The notes beneath the pieces are model-generated. The model had not been told where the DNA came from, searched no databases, and was given only the letters and a program-made list of their open reading frames with translations. From NCBI GenBank assembly GCA_020849855.1, contig JADZFO010000036.1, positions 1 through 55,082 of the forward strand: 55,082 bases of DNA, written 5' to 3'. Shown here piece after piece: positions 43,024 to 51,365 of the stretch. How positions within the stretch are numbered: the first letter of the stretch is position 1; every line of letters starts with the position of its first letter. The stretch is from a bacterium. Its GTDB lineage: Bacteria > 4484-113 > JAFGCY01. The position numbers and the translations under genes are program-made.

Positions 43024-46000
43024 TCAGGGCTGGCTCAGCTCCAGCATCTGCTTTTCAGCCTTCGCCTCGCTTTCGCTCCCATCGGGCCAGCGCACCTTGA
43101 TGCCCCTGGCCCTGGCGCCGGAGGGCAGGTCCACTAGCAGCGGGCCGCTGTAGCTGCCCAGATATCCGCTGCCGGCCTGGACTTCACGCAGCAGGCTGGT
43201 GCCGTCTTCCAGCTCAATGCTGACCCGCGTGCCGACGGCCTGGCTGTTCGCGCCCTTGCCGCGCAGTCGCAGCATCAGGCTGCCGGGCTGGCCGCTGCCC
43301 TGGGCCAGGCAGATCTGGGGCTGGCCGACACTGGTGGAGACCAGCAGGTCCGAACGGCCGTCGCTGTTCAGGTCGGCCGGGATCGCGCTGCGCGTGTCCC
43401 AGGGCATGCTGATACCGCTCTCGGCCGGGGAGAGAGCCTCGAAATTGCAGTCGCCTTTGCCCAGCAGCAGGACACCGTAGCCCGCGTTCCAGCGGCCGGT
43501 CTCGGGCTGAGTGGCATAGAAGTTGCCGGCCATGCTGATGTCCAGCTTGCCGTCGGCGTTGAAGTCTGCGATGCCAAGGCCAAAGGCGGGGGCCCACTGG
43601 GCTTCCTCCGGCAGGGGCATTTCGCTGAAGCTGCCGCCATCGTTGCGCAGCAGCAGGCTGTGCAGGTCGCCGGCGTCGTAGCGCTCGGCTGTCTTTAGAC
43701 CCTCGCCATACACATCCTCAAGCGTGGCGTCCGCAAAGGAGGCCCATGAACTGAACTTCTGCGGGATGTACTTGATGGCATAACCGCTGCAGGAGCGGCC
43801 GCGGCCGGGCAGCATGCAGCCGTCGTTGCGGTACTTCACCTCGATCAGGTCGCGAGTGCCGCTGCCGTCGAAGTCATTGGCAAAGAGGGTTACCGGCTTG
43901 TTCTCGTCGGGCTTGGGGTGGTACTTGACGTTGGTGCCGGTGTTGCCGGCCGCGATGTCCAGATCACCGTCGTTGTCGAAGTCGCCCACGCCCAGCGACT
44001 GCCACCAGCCGCTGTGCTGGCTGAGCTCAAGCCGGGTCTTGAAGACGCCGCCTTCGTTGGGCCAGTACTCAATCCTGCCCCAGCGGACGGCCAGCAGCAG
44101 ATCGGGGCTGCCATTGCCGTCAATATCGGCGAACTGGGCTTCGGAGATCTGGCCCTGGCGGCCGACCTCACTTCCCAGCTGCGCGGTTGCATCGCTGAAG
44201 TTGCCCTGTCCATCGTTGAGCCAGAAGGCGCTGGGTACATTCATGGCATAGGCATAACGCCGGATGTGCCCGGCGAGGAAGAGGTCCAGGTCGCCGTCGG
44301 AGTCGATATCCGCGGCGCAGGCGCTGCCCGTGGATACGGTGCGCGCCGGAACACTGGCCGCGCTGAAGCCGGACTCGCCGTTCAGCAGCACCTTGCTTTG
44401 ATAGACCGCGCTGCCCAGCTCGGCCTCCATGCCGCCGCTGGTGATGAGCAGGTCGGGCCGGCCGTCGCCATTGGCCTCAAACCACAGGGCGCTCATCTCC
44501 TCAGCCTCCGCCGGCAGCATGCCGTTGAGGGCGTTGCTTGGCTTGAATCCGCCGCGGCCATCGCCCAGCAGGAGCTGGCCGCTCTGGCCCGCCGGGCCGC
44601 AGAGATAGACGTCCAGAGTGCCGTTACCGTCCGCATCCGCCACGGCGGCTCCAGTGCCAAGTGTGCTCTGCATCACCGGCAGCAGCGGTTCAGCCTCGAA
44701 CTCGGCCTCCAGGGTGAAGGCTTCCTTCTGCTGCCAGTCCAGCGGCCGCTGCTCAAAGAGCGCAGCGGGCCGGCTGGGCTGCCACAGCGGCAGGCCGCGG
44801 GCCTTGCTGATCTCATGCAGGTTGCCGGCTTGAAGCTTCTCGTGGACCTGGAAGGAGCCATCGGGCCAGCGGATCTCCAGCTTGTCGACCTGCTCAGCCT
44901 GACCCAGGCCAAGGTAGATCTCGCCGCCTTCGCCGGAGGCGAAGCCGCGGGCAATGATCACATCGTGAACCTGGACCTGCCCGTCAAAGTGCGCCCAGAC
45001 CCGCGCGCCGACCGCCTGCGGGTTGAGCTTGCTGCCGGGGTCGCGCAGGCGCAGGACAGCGCGGTTGTCCACCGCGACGTCATTTCGGTAAACGGCGACG
45101 GGGCCGTTGGTGGTGTTGACGATGATGTCCTGGTCGCCGTCGCCGTCATAGTCAGCCACGCTGGCGCCGCAGCCAATGGCGTTGTCGTGGATGCCCCAGT
45201 TGTCGGGAGCAGCGCTGTAGTTCAGCGCAGTAGAGGCTGTGAAGATGCGGTCGTCCGTCAGGTAAGGCGGCAGGGAGAGAATCAGCTCGTCGATCTCCTC
45301 GCGCGGCCGGCCCTCCTTGCGCATCCGGGTGACCAGGTTGTCGACATCCACCTCGATGCCCTTGTTGATATAGCCGTTGGTGCAGAAGACCTCCGGCAGG
45401 CCGCTGCAGTCCAGGTCGGCCAGGCGCACGCTCCAGGTCCACTCGGAAGCCTGCAGGTTAGCGCCTTCGGCCAACTCGCTCATCCAGCCGCCGCCGCGGT
45501 TCACAAACAGGGTGTTGCGCATGTTCTGCTGGGGATGCAGGTTGATCAGCTCCCAGCGGAAGGTGTACATATCGCCGCTCTGCTTGCGGGCGTCCTTGTA
45601 ATTCCCCGGCAGCATGTCGCCAACGAAGAAGTCCACTTCGCCATCGTTGTTGATGTCACCGGCATCCGAGCCCATGGAGAAGAAGGAGGTGCGGCGCAGC
45701 ATCTCGCGGGCCTTGTCGGTGAAGGTGCCATCCCCGTTGTTGAGGAAGTAGTAGTCGGGCGTTTCATAATCACCGGAGATGTACAGATCCGGCAGGGCGT
45801 CGTTGTTGAAGTCAGTGGTCAGGGCGCCGAGCGTCCAGCCATAGCGCAGGATGCCGGCCTCTTTGGCCTTGTCGCTGAAATGGCCTTTGCCGTCATTGAT
45901 GAAGAGCTGCGCAGGATCGGGGCGCGGATAGATCACGCCATTCTCAAACTTGTAGACCTTGCCGGCCAGTTCGGCAGGCGCGGTGACAATGCCCTGCTCG

Positions 46001-46692
46001 TCGAACTGCAGCTCCTTATTGCGCTTGTAGGCCTCGGGCACGGCGTCCGCGAAGCGGTCATAAAGGTAGTTGCCCTGGTAGATGTCGAGGTCGCCGTCCA
46101 GATCGGCGTCAAGGAAGGCGGCGCAGATGCTGAAGTACTCTGAGTTCAGCCCCATGGTGGCGGCCTGGTCGCTGAAGTGTCCCGCGCCGTCATTGATGAA
46201 CACAGCGTTCGGGCCGTTCATGTTGCAGACGTAAAGGTCCTGGTCCTGGTCTGCATCCAGATCGACGAAGTAGGCGCCAGCGCTCCAGAGCTCGCCGCAG
46301 CCCAGGGCTTCACCGCTTTCGGCCGTGACATCGCTGAACTTCCAGTCGCCATCGTTGCGGTAGAGGCGGTTGGATTCCTCAACATTGCAAAGGTACAGAT
46401 CCAGGTCGCCGTCGCCGTCGTAGTCGCCCGAGGCGACGCCGCCCCAGAAGTTGCGCAACGAGACGCGGATGGCCCGGCTGTCGGCCTTGTTGGTGAAGTC
46501 GAGGCCGGTATCCGCAGCCGGCAAAGTTGAAAAAATCCGGCTGCTTTCAGCCGCTGGCGTGGCCAGCGGAGTGCTCATGAGCGCATTGGCTGAGCTTGTC
46601 GGCGTCCTGCCGTCGCCGGACTGCCGGCAGGAAAGGATGGCCGCGCAAACAAGTGCGGTGGCGACTGACAGCCAGAACCGTGAACCGTCCAT
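43024..46692 (-). CDS. CRTAC1/ASPIC-UnbV FG-GAP repeat lipoprotein
   Basis: 1222 residues. Lipobox AAILSC with Cys22. Two successive integrin-like propellers are built from FG-GAP/VCBS repeats with calcium loops (GDYDGDGDLDLYLCN, DLDADQDQDLYVCN, DADLDGDLDIYQGN, DIDSDGDLDLFLAG, DFDNDGDLDIAAGN). Each propeller is followed by an ASPIC/UnbV domain: one at about 550-640 ending near DKLEIRWPDGS, one at the C-terminus near IKVRWPDGSE. Proteins of this family bind calcium and ligands outside the cell; in many bacteria they occur with SusCD-like or degradation systems, none of which is visible here. The promoter TATAAT is about 65 bases upstream, so this mRNA has a leader. Confidence 0.9.
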   Translation of the reverse strand: MDGSRFWLSVATALVCAAILSCRQSGDGRTPTSSANALMSTPLATPAAESSRIFSTLPAADTGLDFTNKADSRAIRVSLRNFWGGVASGDYDGDGDLDLYLCNVEESNRLYRNDGDWKFSDVTAESGEALGCGELWSAGAYFVDLDADQDQDLYVCNMNGPNAVFINDGAGHFSDQAATMGLNSEYFSICAAFLDADLDGDLDIYQGNYLYDRFADAVPEAYKRNKELQFDEQGIVTAPAELAGKVYKFENGVIYPRPDPAQLFINDGKGHFSDKAKEAGILRYGWTLGALTTDFNNDALPDLYISGDYETPDYYFLNNGDGTFTDKAREMLRRTSFFSMGSDAGDINNDGEVDFFVGDMLPGNYKDARKQSGDMYTFRWELINLHPQQNMRNTLFVNRGGGWMSELAEGANLQASEWTWSVRLADLDCSGLPEVFCTNGYINKGIEVDVDNLVTRMRKEGRPREEIDELILSLPPYLTDDRIFTASTALNYSAAPDNWGIHDNAIGCGASVADYDGDGDQDIIVNTTNGPVAVYRNDVAVDNRAVLRLRDPGSKLNPQAVGARVWAHFDGQVQVHDVIIARGFASGEGGEIYLGLGQAEQVDKLEIRWPDGSFQVHEKLQAGNLHEISKARGLPLWQPSRPAALFEQRPLDWQQKEAFTLEAEFEAEPLLPVMQSTLGTGAAVADADGNGTLDVYLCGPAGQSGQLLLGDGRGGFKPSNALNGMLPAEAEEMSALWFEANGDGRPDLLITSGGMEAELGSAVYQSKVLLNGESGFSAASVPARTVSTGSACAADIDSDGDLDLFLAGHIRRYAYAMNVPSAFWLNDGQGNFSDATAQLGSEVGRQGQISEAQFADIDGNGSPDLLLAVRWGRIEYWPNEGGVFKTRLELSQHSGWWQSLGVGDFDNDGDLDIAAGNTGTNVKYHPKPDENKPVTLFANDFDGSGTRDLIEVKYRNDGCMLPGRGRSCSGYAIKYIPQKFSSWASFADATLEDVYGEGLKTAERYDAGDLHSLLLRNDGGSFSEMPLPEEAQWAPAFGLGIADFNADGKLDISMAGNFYATQPETGRWNAGYGVLLLGKGDCNFEALSPAESGISMPWDTRSAIPADLNSDGRSDLLVSTSVGQPQICLAQGSGQPGSLMLRLRGKGANSQAVGTRVSIELEDGTSLLREVQAGSGYLGSYSGPLLVDLPSGARARGIKVRWPDGSESEAKAEKQMLELSQP

Positions 46693-46758
46693 TCAGATCC
46701 CCCACAGACAGGCGGATGACGCAGGGCCGGCCCGGACGCAGTACGGGCCTTCAATCCG

Positions 46759-46764
46759 ATTATA
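46759..46764 (-). promoter_or_regulatory. -10 hexamer of the FG-GAP lipoprotein gene
   Basis: TATAAT on the minus strand, about 66 bases before ATG 46692; the leader carries a GGGGGA close to the start. Confidence 0.55.
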
Positions 46765-46823
46765 ACTTCGCGCGAACGGATTTGACGGCAGTTTACCGTC
46801 CTTCGATGCGTCCAGCCCTATCT

Positions 46824-49800
46824 TTAGAGCTGGCCCACGCCGGTGAGGCTGGGAGCGCCGAGAACCACCTTCAGCGCAACTCCGTCGCTGGGGATGCCGT
46901 GGCGGTTGACCACGACCGTGCTGTTGCTGGGCGCGCCGGTCGGCACGGTCACGACAATGCTCGTATCGTTCCAGCTGTTGATGCTCCCCGCGCTGCCGCT
47001 GAAGGTAACGCTGGAGAAGTCATTCGCTGCGTTTGTGCCAAAGCCTGTGCCGGTGATGGTCAGCTGCTGGCCGCGCACGATGCGCGTGTGGCTCAGTGAG
47101 CTGATCTGCGGGGCCGTGACAAGCTGCGCCTCGTCCATCCACCAGCCCGTCCGAACAACCGCTACATCGCTTGTCATCTGCCAGGCCAGCTTGATCTTCT
47201 GGTTGTTGTAGGCATCCAGGCGCGCACCGGCGGCCTGCCAGGTCGGCGTGCCCTGGCCCGTGAACTGGTTGAGCTGCGTCCAGGTGTTCAGGTTGGTTGT
47301 CACAAAGAGGCGGCCGAAGTCCCAGCCGGTTTCCAGGTCGTACTTGTGCAGATAGCCGATGCCTGGGTCGTTAAGGGTGCCGATGTTCAGCGTGGGGCTG
47401 ATAAACCAGTCCGACTCGTTGTCGTCATAGTTCCCGCCTGTGCCGCAGTGGTAGCCACCGCTGGGGTTGTAGCCAAAGTTATTGGCCCAGTACCATTCGC
47501 CGGCGCCGCTTTCGTCCTTGATCCGCCAGACGGTGCCGATGCTGCTGCCGAAGTTCTCGCTCCAGGGCACATTCAGGCCGGCATTGCTGATGGTCCAGCT
47601 TACGCTGGCCTCCGCGGTCTGGAAGTCCGCGTCATAGGCCACGGCCTTGAAGGTCGTCGCTCCGTTGAAGAGCCAGTCCGAGTTGAAGTCATAGGTAAAG
47701 GGCGCGCTGTAATCGCTGGTCAGCAGATCGTTGCCGTTAAGCAGGAAGTCCACGCCGGTGACCGCCTCGTCATCCGTGGCGGTTACCGTGATGGTCTGAA
47801 CGCCGGTCAGAGTGCTGCCGGTGCCGGGAGTGATGGAAATGACCTGCGGGGCGGCGGAGATCTCCTTGATCTCGAACTCGTCGATCCACCAGCCGGCCTC
47901 TGTGCCGGATGTGCGGTTCAGGCTGGTGGAGTCCAGCTTGAAGACCAGATAGATCTGGTCACCGACGTAGTCCAGGAGGTCAACGGCTGTGTAATGCCAG
48001 CTCAGGTTGTTGCCGGTCTGCGCACTAAGCAGGTCCAGGCTGGCGCCATTGTCATCCGTGGCAAAGACGCGGATGGTGTTCTCGCCTGAGGCCACGCGGT
48101 AGCGCTGGCGGAAGCGGCAGACCGGATGCGTTGTTCCGGTCAGGTCGAGGCGCAGGCTGACGAAGCTGTCGTGCTCGTTGTAGTCATAGCCGGCGTTGGG
48201 GTTCGAGCTCTTGCCGATGCCCCCGCAGGTGACGCCGCTGAGGGTGCGGGCCTGCCAGCGTTCGCGGCCCGAGGGGTCATAGACCGCCCAGGCGCCGACT
48301 CCGGCGTCGAAGTTCTCGAAGTAAGGCACGCTTTGGCCGCTGTTGCTGACGCTTACCGTGATCTCGTCAATGCCGATTTCCTCAGTGCTGGCATTGGCGT
48401 CTCCGGCGTCGTCATAGGCAATGGCCCTGATCTTGCGGCTGCCGGCGTAGATCGGGCGGCTATCGAAGCTGAGGCTATAGGGGGCTGTACTGTCACTGCC
48501 CAGGATCGCCCCGTTGCAGTAGAACTCCACGCGCAGGATGCTGCGCCCGCTGCCTGCAGTGACGTCCACATCCACAGTCGTGTTGCCACTCACGGCCGCA
48601 CCGTCAACAGGGGAGGTGATGTTCACCACCGGGGCGTTGGCGGTCTTGACCGTGACATCCAGCGTCATCGAGTCGCCGGGCGCGCTGATCTCGGATAGCT
48701 GGATGAAGGTGTTGGACCCGGGGCTGGGATAGTTGCGAGAGTGCGGATTGCTGGTGTCGTTGAAGAAACCGGTGTAGTCACTGTCCGGGTTGCCGGCATA
48801 CCAGAGGTTCGGGCCGGAGCCGTTGTTGCCGTCGTCCAGTTCATCCTTCGGGGTAGCGGTGTCCTTGGTGGCCGCTGAGTAGCCGTTGGCTGCCTCGACA
48901 TCCACATGCTTGCGGTCCTCATTGGCATTGTCGCCATTGCCGCCTGCGATGCTGTCGTCGATATGCAGGACCAGCAGCCCTTCACCGGGCCGGTTGGCGT
49001 CTGTCTTCTTCTTGCGATAGTTCGCCACCAGGAAGTACTGGCTCTCCTGTTTGCCGTTGGTCCAGACCTTCAGCACATTTGGCGCGTCCTGGTAGTTTCC
49101 AAGGCTGTAGTTGTCCAGGTTCTCCGTCACAACCTGTGGTGTGACCCAGCCAAGCTGGGTCTTGCACCAGGGGTCAGGAGAGGGCGGCTTCTGGCCGTTG
49201 TCATAGTTGTAGGCCATCAGGCTCCAGTAGCCCATGCCGGCGGAGCCGCCGTTCACGTCATAAAGGTCCGGCAGGCCCAGGATATGGCCGTACTCGTGGG
49301 CCGAGATGACCATGGTCCAGGAGTCGGAGCCGCCATAGCTGCCGTTGCCGCTGTAGCCGGTGATGAAGTAGCTGTCGATCTTCACTCCGTCCACAGTGAT
49401 ATTCAGCCCGCCGCCGCGGTGCGGCCACAGGCCGCCCTGGAACACGGCGTTGGGGTAGAAGCACATAACCGTGTCCACATAGCCGTCGCCGTCCACGTCG
49501 TACTGGCTGAAGTCAAAACCGTTAGCGTCAGCGTCGAGGATGGCCTCCTTGACCAGCCAGTTGCCACCGTTGTCGATGTACCACTGCTTGGTGTTGTCAG
49601 CCTTGCACCAGCCGTCGCCGCCAGGGCCGCAGTTGGGTACCGCGCCGGTGACGTCCAGCAGGCCATAGCTGACCTCCTGGAAATAGTCGCGGAAGGAAGG
49701 GTAGGGCTCAGTGCTATCGCTGAAGAAGCGGGCGTTGAAGTAGTTGATGTTGTAGGTGCCGTAGCTGGCGCTCTGATCCTGGAAGTCCGCGCGCAGCACC

Positions 49801-50222
49801 ACAATCTTGTTGTTGCCGGTGGGCGGGGCGGTGGAGGCGCGCCGCACGTTGGCCGGGGCTTCATAGCCCAGCTCCAGCAGGTCGAAGTGGTTGACCCGGC
49901 CGTCCAGGTTGAGGTCATAGCTCCGGGCGGCAGGGCTGTCGGCAGCCTGGCCCAGCTCAGCGTTCACCGCCTCGGTGCTCGCGCCGAAGTAGCTCTCGAT
50001 GCCACGCTGGCTGTCTGCCGGCGTACCGGTCAGGGGCTCGGCCTTGCCAAACTCCAGCTCGTTGAGCCTGGGCCACATTTCCTGCCACAGGGCCTCTTTC
50101 TCCGGGCTGTCAAACCACTCCTGCGGCGGACGGACCACGGCCTCCGCCGGCAGGCTGATGGCCAGCCAGAGCAGAGCAGCGCAGATGAGGGTGAAGAAGC
50201 GCCCCAGCGCCGCGCGGCTCAT
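46824..50222 (-). CDS. Secreted M6-family (immune inhibitor A-like) metalloprotease
   Basis: 1132 residues. A signal peptide ends near LPAEAVV. At 103-114 a perfect dockerin-like calcium loop is present (DLNLDGRVNHFDLLELG). The zinc site is H309-E-Y-G-H313-ILGLPD319, the HExxHxxGxxD of M6 peptidases, with the calcium loop YDVDGDGYVDTV before it and MGYWSLMAYN as the Met-turn region. After the catalytic domain come repeated Ig-like domains (VNITSPVDGAAVSG, VISITPGTGSTLTG), two MAM/concanavalin-like modules with GWWIDEFEI and GWWMDEAQL, and a C-terminal IPT/TIG domain (VRGQQLTITGTGFG). It would degrade extracellular protein. Its ATG overlaps the stop of the upstream cohesin-like lipoprotein (ATGA). 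Confidence 0.92.
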   Translation of the reverse strand: MSRAALGRFFTLICAALLWLAISLPAEAVVRPPQEWFDSPEKEALWQEMWPRLNELEFGKAEPLTGTPADSQRGIESYFGASTEAVNAELGQAADSPAARSYDLNLDGRVNHFDLLELGYEAPANVRRASTAPPTGNNKIVVLRADFQDQSASYGTYNINYFNARFFSDSTEPYPSFRDYFQEVSYGLLDVTGAVPNCGPGGDGWCKADNTKQWYIDNGGNWLVKEAILDADANGFDFSQYDVDGDGYVDTVMCFYPNAVFQGGLWPHRGGGLNITVDGVKIDSYFITGYSGNGSYGGSDSWTMVISAHEYGHILGLPDLYDVNGGSAGMGYWSLMAYNYDNGQKPPSPDPWCKTQLGWVTPQVVTENLDNYSLGNYQDAPNVLKVWTNGKQESQYFLVANYRKKKTDANRPGEGLLVLHIDDSIAGGNGDNANEDRKHVDVEAANGYSAATKDTATPKDELDDGNNGSGPNLWYAGNPDSDYTGFFNDTSNPHSRNYPSPGSNTFIQLSEISAPGDSMTLDVTVKTANAPVVNITSPVDGAAVSGNTTVDVDVTAGSGRSILRVEFYCNGAILGSDSTAPYSLSFDSRPIYAGSRKIRAIAYDDAGDANASTEEIGIDEITVSVSNSGQSVPYFENFDAGVGAWAVYDPSGRERWQARTLSGVTCGGIGKSSNPNAGYDYNEHDSFVSLRLDLTGTTHPVCRFRQRYRVASGENTIRVFATDDNGASLDLLSAQTGNNLSWHYTAVDLLDYVGDQIYLVFKLDSTSLNRTSGTEAGWWIDEFEIKEISAAPQVISITPGTGSTLTGVQTITVTATDDEAVTGVDFLLNGNDLLTSDYSAPFTYDFNSDWLFNGATTFKAVAYDADFQTAEASVSWTISNAGLNVPWSENFGSSIGTVWRIKDESGAGEWYWANNFGYNPSGGYHCGTGGNYDDNESDWFISPTLNIGTLNDPGIGYLHKYDLETGWDFGRLFVTTNLNTWTQLNQFTGQGTPTWQAAGARLDAYNNQKIKLAWQMTSDVAVVRTGWWMDEAQLVTAPQISSLSHTRIVRGQQLTITGTGFGTNAANDFSSVTFSGSAGSINSWNDTSIVVTVPTGAPSNSTVVVNRHGIPSDGVALKVVLGAPSLTGVGQL

Positions 50223-50773
50223 CGCTGCGATTCCTGCAGGACGCAGCGCAGGTCCTGCCTGCGGCTGTCGCGGGCTTTGATGCGCTCCGGGCTGAGATCG
50301 AGCTGGAAGTCAGCCGCCACCGCAGCGGCATCGGCAGGGTCATTGCTCAGCGGCCGGACCACGATTGAATAGAGATTCAGGTTGCCGTCCATACCCGGCC
50401 CCGCCATACGACGGGTGTAGGCGAAATCGAGGCGTCCCGGCTCTGGCTCGCCGCTGACATAGAGCGCCTGGCTGGGGTCGCCGAGACCACCGCCGGCCTC
50501 GGCCGCCAGCACTTCATAGCGTGTGTTGTCATAGCTGATGCTGCCGGCAAACTGATACAGGTCGCGCGCCAGCGGAGCAGCGAGTGTCACCCGCCAGTTC
50601 TGCCCCTCGGGGCGCGCGCTCAGGCTCAGGGCTATCTCCCTGGCTGGCGGGGACTGGTTTCCGCCCGCGTTGCCCTGAGTGCCGCTGGCCGGAGCCTTGG
50701 CCCCATTGCCCCCGCAGGAACAGAGAAGAAGGAGAGTCAGGGCGCATAACGCGCCTGGCAGAGTGCGCAGCAT
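50219..50773 (-). CDS. Lipoprotein with cohesin-like domain
   Basis: 184 residues. Lipobox LLLCSC with Cys20, then a Gly/Asn/Ser-rich spacer. The beta-sandwich that follows reads like a cohesin: a first strand ALSLSARPEGQNWRVTL, then LYQFAGSISYDNTRYEVLAAEAG (compare the G-x-Q-F-x-L-x-Y-D-P-x-x-L-E-V of cohesins), RLDFAYTRRMAGPG and LNLYSIVVRPL. Cohesins bind dockerins; the next gene, overlapping by four bases, encodes a protease with a dockerin-like loop. Lipid anchoring plus a cohesin would hold the protease on the cell surface. The cohesin assignment is from pattern only. A leader with GGAGG precedes ATG. Confidence 0.7.
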   Translation of the reverse strand: MLRTLPGALCALTLLLLCSCGGNGAKAPASGTQGNAGGNQSPPAREIALSLSARPEGQNWRVTLAAPLARDLYQFAGSISYDNTRYEVLAAEAGGGLGDPSQALYVSGEPEPGRLDFAYTRRMAGPGMDGNLNLYSIVVRPLSNDPADAAAVAADFQLDLSPERIKARDSRRQDLRCVLQESQR

Positions 50774-50808
50774 GATGCCTCCGGCAGAGCCTTTGAGACT
50801 GAAGCTTG

Positions 50809-50814
50809 ATTATA
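50809..50814 (-). promoter_or_regulatory. -10 hexamer of the cohesin-like lipoprotein / metalloprotease operon
   Basis: Perfect TATAAT on the minus strand; leader of about 30 bases with GGAGG four bases before the ATG region. Confidence 0.65.
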
Positions 50815-50846
50815 CGGTCAGTTATGCGGCTCTGCCAGAGGCTTTC

Positions 50847-50889
50847 GAGTCAAAAACAGAAGCGGCAGCCCGGATACTCCGGCTGCCGC
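50847..50889 (-). terminator. Rho-independent terminator, minus strand
   Basis: GCGGCAGCC and GGCTGCCGC (9 bp) with a 10-base loop, followed on the minus strand by TTCTGTTTTT. It ends whatever is transcribed leftwards from the 50.9-51.2 kb region and insulates the next promoter. Confidence 0.85.
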
Positions 50890-51167
50890 AGTGCTGAGAG
50901 TGGCATGCAGGTTAAAGGGGGACCGCCGGGCTGAGGCTGAGGGCCCGGCGGAACCCCTGAAGCGTGGAAACTGGCAGCAGGGGTGGCGCAGCACTGGACC
51001 CAGGCCCTGGCCCTCGCCGCGTTGGTGCTGCGGCCAGATTCCACGCAAAAGGACAACATCCGCGCATGCGCGCGAACGCACATTCTTGTGCCGACCAGGG
51101 GGTTTTTCCGCCTAAAGGCGCGAGGATCCTGCAGAGCTGCCCGCACAGGGCACATTTCAGCCGGTCG
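50847..51167 (-). ncRNA. Candidate structured non-coding RNA
   Basis: About 320 bases on the minus strand ending in a strong terminator, with TATTGT (51179-51174) as a possible -10. Features in order: CCGACC pairing with GGTCGG around a domain that holds hairpins GCCC/GGGC and CGCC-TTTA-GGCG; GCACA-AGAA-TGTGC; a long compound hairpin closed by GCGTGGAA/TTCCACGC with inner helices CTGGC/GCCAG and GCAGCAC/GTGCTGC; then CCGCCGGGC/GCCCGGCGG. No open frame with a start signal covers it. It lacks the RNase P, tmRNA and SRP core motifs I know. Strand is inferred from the terminator. Confidence 0.45.
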
Positions 51168-51365
51168 GTCAAAACAATAGACCATCCGAATCAGTTCTTG
51201 TTCCCGAATTCCTGCGGATCTTCCCCCGACCGTGCAGACGCTGCCCAGTCGTTTCCAGCGTCTGTATCTGTTCTACCCGTCCGCGGCGCGGGCAAAAAGC
51301 CGGCCACGGGCCAGACATGGACATACTATGTCAAATGTTATGCCGTGTGCTGTTATACTGTTACT
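50890..51365. other. Gene-free region between the cohesin-like operon and the next plus-strand gene
   Basis: It holds the candidate minus-strand RNA described separately. To its right, 51180-51353, I see only the promoter region of the next gene. The plus-strand open frame that runs through from 50964 lacks signals before the GTG at 51366. Confidence 0.5.
51354..51359 (+). promoter_or_regulatory. -10 hexamer of the two-TM protein gene
   Basis: TATACT, six bases before GTG 51366. Confidence 0.6.

Noticed and set aside
43918..46143. 741-codon plus-strand frame opposite the FG-GAP protein
   Set aside because: Shadow of the calcium-loop codons; Val/Ala-rich sequence without any motif.
50912..51172. 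86-codon minus-strand frame with CALCGQLC
   Set aside because: The Cys pattern is brief, the rest is Pro/Gly/Ala noise, the TTG start is too close to the -10, and the region folds like an RNA.
50964..51365. N-terminal extension of the gene at 51366
   Set aside because: It would cover the promoter and the structured region and has no start signal; TATACT six bases before GTG 51366 decides.
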